From SIG510 sp045540975 (GTDB taxonomy: Bacteria; Bacillota; Clostridia; Oscillospirales; JAAYXM01), in the NCBI GenBank assembly GCA_045540975.1, contig JAZQIE010000086.1:1-6755 (forward strand): DNA of 6,755 nucleotides, in the 5' to 3' direction. Shown in pieces: positions 1 to 5,143 of this stretch; positions within the stretch are counted from its first letter, which is position 1, and every line of letters starts with the position of its first letter. The notes beneath the pieces are model-generated. The model was not told where the DNA came from. It ran no database searches and saw only the letters and a program-made list of their open reading frames with translations. The translations under genes were made by a program, and so were the position numbers.

Positions 1-48
1 CTGTTTTTTGTTCTTTCTTTTAACGAAAAATCTCTATCTCAAAACTGC

Positions 49-73
49 AATGCACTTGAAGGAGTGCATTTTT
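49..73 (+). terminator. Rho-independent terminator, plus strand, upstream copy
   Basis: A perfect 8-bp stem (AATGCACT at 49-56 with AGTGCATT at 63-70) closes a 6-base loop. The T-run begins inside the stem and continues to 73 (TTTTT at 69-73), followed by CTTTC. The mirror strand has only a weak T-rich stretch after the stem, so the plus orientation is preferred. It would end a transcript entering from the left of the window, whose gene is not visible. Confidence 0.6.
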
Positions 74-167
74 CTTTCAGAACAAACAATAAAATCGCAG
101 ATAATCCTGGCGGATATCAAGATTTTTTGTGCAGTTATGGACGAAAAATGCCTCTTTCAAGCGATTT

Positions 168-205
168 ATCCCTGAGACCAACCGCCTAAGGCTCGGGATT
201 TTTTT
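168..205 (+). terminator. Rho-independent terminator abutting the transporter stop codon
   Basis: ATCCC (168-172) pairs with GGGAT (195-199), and GAG (174-176) pairs with CTC (192-194) across a single bulged T. CC/GG (178-179 with 190-191) can extend the stem above a loop of about ten bases. Seven Ts follow at 199-205, ending one base before the stop codon of the minus-strand transporter gene. On the minus strand the same hairpin is followed by AAATCGC, with no T-run, so it should act mainly on plus-strand transcription. It would block read-through into the convergent gene. Confidence 0.6.
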
Positions 206-1948
206 CTATGCCAAGGTGTATTTCACTTTGTACTCCTCGTAATGACGGAAGAAGTTCGGGTCATTGGTACGTGCATCGCGCAAGGATTCGTGCAGCTTGA
301 AATCATTTTGTGCGAGGTCAATCACACAGCCTGCGATATTGGAGCAATGGTCACTCGCGCGCTCAAAGTCATTGAGCAGATTCGACCAAATAAACCCGGT
401 TTCAATCGTACAGTCTCCGCGCTGAAGACGTACAATATGTCGGTCGCGCAGTTGTGCTTTGAGTCCGTCAATGACCTGTTCGAGCGGCTCGACCAAACGC
501 GCCACCGCAACGTCGCCCGAATGGAAGGCATCCTGCGCAAGCTCCAAAATCTCACTTGCGGCATTTGAGAGCACCGTGAGGTCTGCCTGCGCGGTGGGGG
601 TGAAGGAAATCTCCTTTTCACGAAGCTCCTCTGCGGATTTGAGAAGATTGACCGCATGGTCGGAAATGCGCTCAAAATCGCCAATCATCTTGAGCAACAC
701 CGACACCTCGGCGCTTTCCGCCTCGGAAATGGAAAGTCCGCTGACCTTGACCAAATACGCGCCCAAAATGTCCTCGTAATGGTCGGTTTTCTCCTCGGCG
801 GCGCGGATGCGCTCGTCTAAGTCGGGGGTGCCGTTTAATGCGGAAATCGCATCCTTAAATGCGGTGATGGAGGTGTCTGCCATATCGAGCGTCAGCGAAC
901 GGCAACGCTCGATTGCAAACGCGGGAGTGGTGAGCAGGCGGTCGTCCAATTCCGAAATCGGGTCTGCCGCTTCGGTCTCTGGGATGAGCCGCATGACCAG
1001 TTTTTCCAAGAATCCCGCAAGCGGGTAGAGGAAGACCGTGCAAGTGACGTTGAAGACAGAGTGCGCCACCGCAATGCTCAGGTGTGATGCCGCCATGCCG
1101 AGGAAGGCGGGCTTTAAGAGCCATTGCAGTAAGAGGAAGACAACCAGCCAAATGACGGTGCCGATGACGTTGAAGGAGAGATGCACCAGCGCGGCGCGGC
1201 GCGCGTTTTTGTTGGTGCCGATGCAGGAAAGGAGCGCGGTCACCGTGGTACCGATGTTCTGACCCATAATAATCGGGATTGCCGCCGCCATGGTGACCGA
1301 CCCGGTCGCGGAAAGCGCTTGCAGGATACCGACCGATGCCGAACTGGATTGAATGATTGCGGTCAGAACAGCACCTGCCAAAACACCCAGAATCGGGTTT
1401 TCAAAGAGTAAGAACAGGTTTTGGAACGAGGGAAGACCCGCAAGTCCCTTCACCGCACCCGACATGATGTCCATGCCGAACATCAAGGTTGCAAACCCAA
1501 GCAAGATGGTGCCGGTGTCCTTCTTTTTGGTGCTTTTGAAGAACATGAGGAAAATCATACCGATGAGCGCAAGGATTGGGGTGAACGAGGTGGGCTTTAA
1601 GAGTTGAACAAATACATTGGAACCGTCGATTCCGCCGAGACTCAGAATCCATGCGGTCACCGTGGTACCGATGTTTGCGCCCATAATGACGCCGATGGAT
1701 TGCCTGAGTGTCATCAGTCCCGAGTTGACAAAGCCGACCACCATGACCGTGGTCGCGGAAGAACTCTGAATTACCGAGGTGACACCGAGTCCTGTGAGCA
1801 GACCGGAAAAACGGTTGGTGGTCAGTCTGCCGAGTAAGGTGCGGAGCTTTCCGCCCGCGCGGCGTTCGAGTGCGCTGCCCATCACGTCCATGCCGAATAA
1901 GAATAAGCACAAACCTCCGATGAGCTCGAGTACATCAAAAATACTCAT
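206..1948 (-). CDS. Na/Pi-cotransporter-family protein with C-terminal PhoU-like domain
   Basis: This is a 580-residue integral membrane protein of the Na/phosphate symporter family (PF02690 type), the class that includes E. coli YjbB. Members are thought to move phosphate across the cytoplasmic membrane coupled to sodium; direction and substrate here are inferred. The membrane part (about residues 1-320) has the family's inverted duplication. The first half has QSSSATT at 61-67 and GANIGTTVTA at 90-99; the second has QSSSASV at 200-206 and GQNIGTTVTA at 229-238. Roughly eight hydrophobic segments are visible. Residues about 345-555 form a helical, acidic PhoU-like region with two repeats, marked by DFERISDHAVN (424-434) and DFERASDHCSNIA (527-539); PhoU domains bind metal clusters and modulate phosphate transport. 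The start is supported by AAGGAG (1958-1963) nine bases upstream. The stop is TAG. The gene is complete, of normal length for the fused form, and probably monocistronic, because a terminator precedes it. No clear terminator of its own is seen. Confidence 0.93.
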   Translation of the reverse strand: MSIFDVLELIGGLCLFLFGMDVMGSALERRAGGKLRTLLGRLTTNRFSGLLTGLGVTSVIQSSSATTVMVVGFVNSGLMTLRQSIGVIMGANIGTTVTAWILSLGGIDGSNVFVQLLKPTSFTPILALIGMIFLMFFKSTKKKDTGTILLGFATLMFGMDIMSGAVKGLAGLPSFQNLFLLFENPILGVLAGAVLTAIIQSSSASVGILQALSATGSVTMAAAIPIIMGQNIGTTVTALLSCIGTNKNARRAALVHLSFNVIGTVIWLVVFLLLQWLLKPAFLGMAASHLSIAVAHSVFNVTCTVFLYPLAGFLEKLVMRLIPETEAADPISELDDRLLTTPAFAIERCRSLTLDMADTSITAFKDAISALNGTPDLDERIRAAEEKTDHYEDILGAYLVKVSGLSISEAESAEVSVLLKMIGDFERISDHAVNLLKSAEELREKEISFTPTAQADLTVLSNAASEILELAQDAFHSGDVAVARLVEPLEQVIDGLKAQLRDRHIVRLQRGDCTIETGFIWSNLLNDFERASDHCSNIAGCVIDLAQNDFKLHESLRDARTNDPNFFRHYEEYKVKYTLA

Positions 1949-1957
1949 AAAAATCGT

Positions 1958-1963
1958 CTCCTT
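1958..1963 (-). promoter_or_regulatory. Ribosome binding site of the transporter gene
   Basis: The minus strand reads AAGGAG here, nine bases before the ATG at 1946-1948. This fixes the start at the first methionine of the frame. Confidence 0.8.
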
Positions 1964-1971
1964 TTTGATTG

Positions 1972-2000
1972 ATTGTACCCATTCTATCCCCGTATTGTAA
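1972..2000 (-). promoter_or_regulatory. Possible promoter of the transporter gene
   Basis: On the minus strand TTACAA (1995-2000) is followed after 17 bases by TACAAT (1972-1977). The -10 is good and the -35 weak (three of six consensus bases). Transcription would start near 1965, giving a very short leader that begins almost at the ribosome binding site. A second possible -10, TAGAAT (1981-1986), has no matching -35. Some promoter is expected here because a terminator lies directly upstream, but the exact site is uncertain. Confidence 0.35.
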
Positions 2001-2007
2001 GTATTGC

Positions 2008-2020
2008 CCGCACAGTGCGG
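2008..2020. repeat. Short palindrome upstream of the transporter gene
   Basis: CCGCACAGTGCGG is a perfect 13-base palindrome with a central A. It sits between the upstream terminator and the proposed transporter promoter, starting eight bases beyond the suggested -35. It could be a regulator-binding site, but only one copy is visible and no known operator consensus is recognised. As RNA it would form only a five-pair hairpin with a three-base loop. Confidence 0.3.
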
Positions 2021-2031
2021 TAAAATGTTTG

Positions 2032-2069
2032 TAAAAATACGACCGAGCAGGAAACACCCTGCTCGGTCG
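2032..2069 (-). terminator. Rho-independent terminator of the acyltransferase-like gene
   Basis: A perfect 12-bp stem (2040-2051 with 2058-2069, GC-rich, ending CGACC/GGTCG) closes a six-base loop. On the minus strand it is followed by TATTTTTAC (T-run at 2033-2037). It lies five bases beyond the stop codon of the acyltransferase-like gene, so it ends that transcript and separates it from the downstream transporter gene. On the plus strand the trailing sequence is AATATTTAC, a poorer T-run, so any bidirectional activity would be weak. Confidence 0.88.
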
Positions 2070-2074
2070 AATAT

Positions 2075-2935
2075 TTACTTGATGTCTTCCACCACGGTTT
2101 CGGGCGGAGTATCGAGTTGTTCGGGATTTTTGAACATCTTCTGTAAGTACTTAAACGCGTTTGCATAGTAATGCCCGTCGCAGATGCGCTCGTCGCTCAC
2201 CAAAGTGAAGTCCATGAGCCGCAGCTCCTTGACCGAGCCGTCTTTTTGCACCGCATATTCCTGACGCTTTGCACCGATGCCGATGAAAATCGGAATATTG
2301 CCGAAATCGTACAAATGATGTGCGACCGGCGGAATCCCCAAAGACCCCAAATTGGTAATGAACATACTGCCGTGGAACGGGCTCAGATTCACGAGAAAAC
2401 GCGGAAGGAGTCCGAAATAATCCATGGTCTTGAGAAGCCAAACCACAAATTTTAAGAGCACACCCGGGATATAGGTGAGGATACGGGCAAACCCGTCCAT
2501 GCTGTTTGCATCGCCCTCCACACGGTTTTCCTCCACCAGCTTGTTTAACTTGTGGTAAATGTCCTCGATGGTATCGGTCGGCTCCAAATTGAGCTTGACC
2601 ACGGTCTCCTGCGCGTTGAGTGCCATATCCTTCTTGATGGTCAGGCAAATCACGATCCCGTTTCTCTTGTATACCTTCTGCCCGCGGATAAAACGGTTGA
2701 TGGCAGGAAGCAGAGAAACCGTGCGCACATATGCCGCAAGGAATACGTGCATCATGCCAAGCCCCTTGAGCCCTTCGGCACGTTTTTTGCGGATAAACTC
2801 TTCGCAAGCGGAAATTTCAAGCGCGTGGAAAAAGGTGTTTGCGGAGCCGTTACGGGTCGGCATGATATAACTGGTCACAATGTTGAGCGGATCAAGCGTA
2901 TTGATTCTGACGCCCTCTTTACGAGAGGATGCCAT
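2075..2935 (-). CDS. CAT/E2-fold acyltransferase-like protein, altered catalytic motif
   Basis: This 286-residue soluble protein resembles the catalytic domain of 2-oxo acid dehydrogenase E2 acyltransferases and chloramphenicol acetyltransferase. Visible landmarks are SMFITNLGSLGI (190-201), matching the E2 strand normally written as sNlG.fG, then HHLYDFGNIPIFIGIGA (206-222), and near the C-terminus SDERICDGHYYANAFKYL (247-264), matching the HxxxDG active-site motif of the family. In that motif the catalytic histidine position is Glu249 (codon GAG at 2189-2191), while the downstream DG is kept. There is no lipoyl domain or E1/E3-binding domain, and no dehydrogenase genes lie nearby, so it is not a standard E2. 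A hydrophobic stretch at about 152-183 could be an amphipathic or membrane-associating helix pair. The frame is open upstream to 3112, but GGAGG (2944-2948) eight bases before this ATG and a promoter that would start transcription near 3001 support the shorter form. The function is unknown; catalysis by a different mechanism, or a structural or binding role, are both possible. Confidence 0.85.
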   Translation of the reverse strand: MASSRKEGVRINTLDPLNIVTSYIMPTRNGSANTFFHALEISACEEFIRKKRAEGLKGLGMMHVFLAAYVRTVSLLPAINRFIRGQKVYKRNGIVICLTIKKDMALNAQETVVKLNLEPTDTIEDIYHKLNKLVEENRVEGDANSMDGFARILTYIPGVLLKFVVWLLKTMDYFGLLPRFLVNLSPFHGSMFITNLGSLGIPPVAHHLYDFGNIPIFIGIGAKRQEYAVQKDGSVKELRLMDFTLVSDERICDGHYYANAFKYLQKMFKNPEQLDTPPETVVEDIK

Positions 2936-2943
2936 AGACAACA

Positions 2944-2948
2944 CCTCC
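2944..2948 (-). promoter_or_regulatory. Ribosome binding site deciding the acyltransferase-like start
   Basis: The minus strand reads TTGGAGGTGT here, a strong GGAGG eight bases upstream of the ATG at 2933-2935. The in-frame upstream ATG at 3110-3112 lies beyond the proposed transcription start, so this site decides the start. Confidence 0.88.
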
Positions 2949-3007
2949 AAAAAAATATTCTTCCCAAAAACGACAGCGAATCCCAAAATTCGCAACATAA
3001 CTTTTGT

Positions 3008-3036
3008 ATTATAACACAAAAAAATTGATTTAGCAA
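3008..3036 (-). promoter_or_regulatory. Sigma-A-type promoter of the acyltransferase-like gene
   Basis: On the minus strand TTGCTA (3031-3036) and a perfect TATAAT (3008-3013) are separated by 17 bases. Transcription would start near 3001, giving a leader of roughly 65 bases before the ATG at 2935. Confidence 0.75.
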
Positions 3037-3049
3037 ATAAGAATTTTCG

Positions 3050-3078
3050 TTGTGATTTTCCGAGGAATGTGTTACAAT
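3050..3078 (+). promoter_or_regulatory. Sigma-A-type promoter of the recJ-rel operon
   Basis: TTGTGA (3050-3055) and TACAAT (3073-3078) are separated by 17 bases. Transcription would start near 3085, about 50 bases before the recJ ATG. Its -35 lies only 13 bases from the -35 of the divergent minus-strand promoter. Confidence 0.72.
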
Positions 3079-3098
3079 AGATAAAATACGATAATGGG

Positions 3099-3117
3099 GG
3101 CGAATTTTTCATTCGCC
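3099..3117 (+). promoter_or_regulatory. Hairpin in the recJ leader
   Basis: GGCGAAT (3099-3105) pairs perfectly with ATTCGCC (3111-3117) around a five-base loop. The stem ends a few bases before the ribosome binding site and about 14 bases after the predicted transcription start. It is not followed by a T-run, so it is not a terminator. It could protect the 5' end of the transcript or affect access to the ribosome binding site; either role is inferred. Confidence 0.45.
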
Positions 3118-3120
3118 GAA

Positions 3121-3125
3121 AGGGA
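3121..3125 (+). promoter_or_regulatory. Ribosome binding site of recJ
   Basis: AGGGA within AAAGGGAA lies eight bases before the ATG at 3134. It directly follows the leader hairpin and supports this start codon. Confidence 0.75.
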
Positions 3126-3133
3126 ACAAATCC

Positions 3134-5131
3134 ATGAAAGAAGTTGTTTGGAAAAGCGGGTCTTACCGCTTGGAAGATGCAAGGTCGCTTGCAGCGGAAA
3201 TCGGGGTCAGCCTGCTGGTTGCAAAAATCCTCTGCGCAAGAGGATATACAACCCCCGCCTCCGCGCGCGCATTTTTACAAAAAGAGTTATCCGTGCTGCA
3301 TGACCCGTTTTTGCTGCGCGATATGGACCGTGCAGCCGCGCGTATCCGCGCCGCCATCCAATCGGGCGAGAAGGTCGCGGTGTACGGGGATTACGATGTG
3401 GACGGCATCACCGCCACCTATATCCTCACCGATTTCCTCCGCGGCAAGGGGTTGGACTGCACCTATTATATTCCCGACCGTTTCGATGAAGGCTACGGGG
3501 TCAATCTCACCTCCTTGGTGAAACTCCGCACCCAAGGTGTCCACCTCGTCATCACGGTGGATACCGGCATCACCGCGGTCAGCGAGGTTGCCGCGGCAAA
3601 AACGCTGGGTGTGGATATGGTGGTCTGTGACCATCACGAATGTAAGGATACTCTGCCCAATGCGGTCGCGGTGGTAAACCCCCACCGCGCGGATTGTACC
3701 TATCCCTTTCCGCAGCTTGCGGGTGTGGGTGTGGCGTTCCAGCTCATCCGTGCACTTTGCACACCGGAAGAACGCGAGGCGGTGCAAACCCGTTATCTCC
3801 CGTTTGTCACCCTCGGAACGGTTGCGGACATCATGCCGCTTGTCAGTGAAAACCGCGCCATTGTCGCAAACGGCTTAAAACTCATGAAAGAAACCGAACA
3901 CGTGGGACTTTCCGCGCTCATCGATGCCGCAGGCGTCAAGCGTGAAACCTTGGATTGCGGTCAAATCGGCTTCGGTCTCGCACCGCGCATGAATGCGGCG
4001 GGGCGCATGACCAACGCAGGTCGGGTGGTCGAGCTCTTTTTGGAGCAAAACCCGTCTGTCGCGCATACAATGGCGAAAGAACTCTGCGAGCTCAATGCCG
4101 CACGTCAAACCCTTGAAACCAAAATCATGGAGCAGGCGCTCGAAGAGCTTCCGCGTGTGTTTGACCCGGAGCGTGACCGCGCCATTGTCCTTGCGGGCGA
4201 GGGCTGGCACCACGGAGTCATCGGCATCGTTGCCTCCCGTCTGTGCGAGCAGTATCATTGCCCCGCCATTTTGATTTCGCTCGATGGCGATACGGGTAAG
4301 GGGAGCGGCAGAAGTGTCGCGGGCTTTAATCTCTACGATGCGCTCAGCAAAACCAAAGATGCGCTCAAGCAATTCGGCGGTCACGAGCTTGCGGTCGGGC
4401 TTACCGTGGGTCGCGAGCAAATCGCTGCCTTACGCGAGCAGTTAAACGAAATCGCGGCGGTGGGCGGAGAGACTCCGCACACGGTTGAGCTGGATTTCGA
4501 AGCATCTCCCGAGGACCTCACCGTGGAGCAAATCGACACCCTCGCGGTGCTCGAGCCCTTCGGATGCGGCAATCCCTATCCCACCCTCGGGCTTTACAAC
4601 CGCCCGCTCACCGAGGTCAAAAGCATCGGTCAGGGCAAGCATACAAAACTCACCGTGGACGGTTACTCCGCAGTCTATTTCCGCACCACTCCCGAAACCC
4701 TGCTTGGGGTAGAGGGGGATACGGTCTCCGTGGTCTTCCGTCCCGAAATCAATACCTATTACGGACGAAGCGTCCAACTTCTGGTGCAGGATTTGTGCCA
4801 GGGCGATGAAGTGCTCAGCGCGTGTGATGCGCCCATGGCGGACCTCACACCCGAACTTGCCCGCGCCATGCGCACAGAATACCGCGAGCTTGGGGGCTTT
4901 TGGCGATGGCTCAAAGCACGCGGAGACAATACCTACTCGGTGGGTGCACTCTCCCGTGCAACAAGTCTTTCCGCATACCAAATCGCGTTTGCGCTCTCGG
5001 TTTTCCACGAATTGTACTTACTTCATGTGACCTTTTATCGCGGCACGGTCTCTGTCCGTTTCCAACCCGAGAAGAAGGTCGAACTGCAAAACTCCGCACT
5101 TCTCATGCGTGTGGAATTTGCGGCGCAATAA
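3134..5131 (+). CDS. recJ: Single-stranded-DNA-specific exonuclease RecJ
   Basis: RecJ degrades single-stranded DNA 5' to 3' in the cytoplasm, in RecF-type recombination repair, mismatch repair and processing of stalled forks. The 665-residue protein has all DHH-superfamily landmarks. Motif I is YGDYDVDG (84-91), motif II is TVDTG (141-145), and the signature motif is CDHHE (165-169). A further metal-site motif is GTVADIMPL (228-236), followed by FGLAPRMNAAGRM (280-292). The DHHA1 part shows GWHHGVIGIVASRL (357-370), GSGRS (390-394) and FGGHELAVGL (414-423). An OB-fold region begins around LEPFGCGNPYPTL (473-485). All expected aspartate and histidine metal ligands are present, so the enzyme should be active. 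About 100 residues (560-665) follow the OB fold, with a helix-rich, winged-helix-like look; this makes the protein longer than E. coli RecJ (577) but shorter than B. subtilis RecJ (786). It is first in an operon with rel, 12 bases apart. Confidence 0.97.
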   Translation: MKEVVWKSGSYRLEDARSLAAEIGVSLLVAKILCARGYTTPASARAFLQKELSVLHDPFLLRDMDRAAARIRAAIQSGEKVAVYGDYDVDGITATYILTDFLRGKGLDCTYYIPDRFDEGYGVNLTSLVKLRTQGVHLVITVDTGITAVSEVAAAKTLGVDMVVCDHHECKDTLPNAVAVVNPHRADCTYPFPQLAGVGVAFQLIRALCTPEEREAVQTRYLPFVTLGTVADIMPLVSENRAIVANGLKLMKETEHVGLSALIDAAGVKRETLDCGQIGFGLAPRMNAAGRMTNAGRVVELFLEQNPSVAHTMAKELCELNAARQTLETKIMEQALEELPRVFDPERDRAIVLAGEGWHHGVIGIVASRLCEQYHCPAILISLDGDTGKGSGRSVAGFNLYDALSKTKDALKQFGGHELAVGLTVGREQIAALREQLNEIAAVGGETPHTVELDFEASPEDLTVEQIDTLAVLEPFGCGNPYPTLGLYNRPLTEVKSIGQGKHTKLTVDGYSAVYFRTTPETLLGVEGDTVSVVFRPEINTYYGRSVQLLVQDLCQGDEVLSACDAPMADLTPELARAMRTEYRELGGFWRWLKARGDNTYSVGALSRATSLSAYQIAFALSVFHELYLLHVTFYRGTVSVRFQPEKKVELQNSALLMRVEFAAQ

Positions 5132-5136
5132 GGGGG
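5130..5136 (+). promoter_or_regulatory. Ribosome binding site of rel, overlapping the recJ stop
   Basis: AAGGGGG starts within the recJ TAA stop (5129-5131) and lies seven bases before the rel ATG at 5144. The overlap suggests that translation of the two genes is coupled. Confidence 0.82.
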
Positions 5137-5143
5137 TTCCTTT

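Larger units (their letters stand above)
1..205. other. Non-coding left flank with two plus-strand terminators
   Basis: This AT-rich stretch lies downstream of the minus-strand transporter gene. No convincing gene is visible. Two plus-strand frames happen to be open from the left edge (to stops near 173-175 and 187-189), but neither has a recognisable protein sequence, a ribosome binding site or the codon use of the neighbouring genes. The region contains two hairpins with downstream T-runs, described separately, both oriented for plus-strand transcription. The simplest reading is the 3' flank of a plus-strand gene to the left of the window, facing the transporter gene tail to tail. Confidence 0.6.

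Noticed and set aside
1..189. Tail of a plus-strand protein-coding gene entering from the left
   Set aside because: Two frames are open from position 1, but both run through a terminator-like hairpin and read as low-complexity sequence with no family likeness. A gene ending in the first 25 bases in the third frame (TAA at 19-21) cannot be excluded but cannot be supported.
1972..2000. PhoP/PhoB box upstream of the transporter gene
   Set aside because: TTACAA-like words occur, but there is no set of direct repeats at regular 11-base spacing as expected for a Pho box.
2032..2069. Hairpin read as an operator or attachment site
   Set aside because: Its 12-bp GC-rich stem, short loop, T-run on the minus strand and position five bases after a stop codon fit an ordinary intrinsic terminator.
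2936..3112. A 59-residue N-terminal extension of the acyltransferase-like protein starting at 3112
   Set aside because: The extension crosses the TATAAT promoter and AT-rich intergenic DNA, has no ribosome binding site at 3112, and would start upstream of the predicted transcript start. The ATG at 2935 has a strong GGAGG at ideal spacing.
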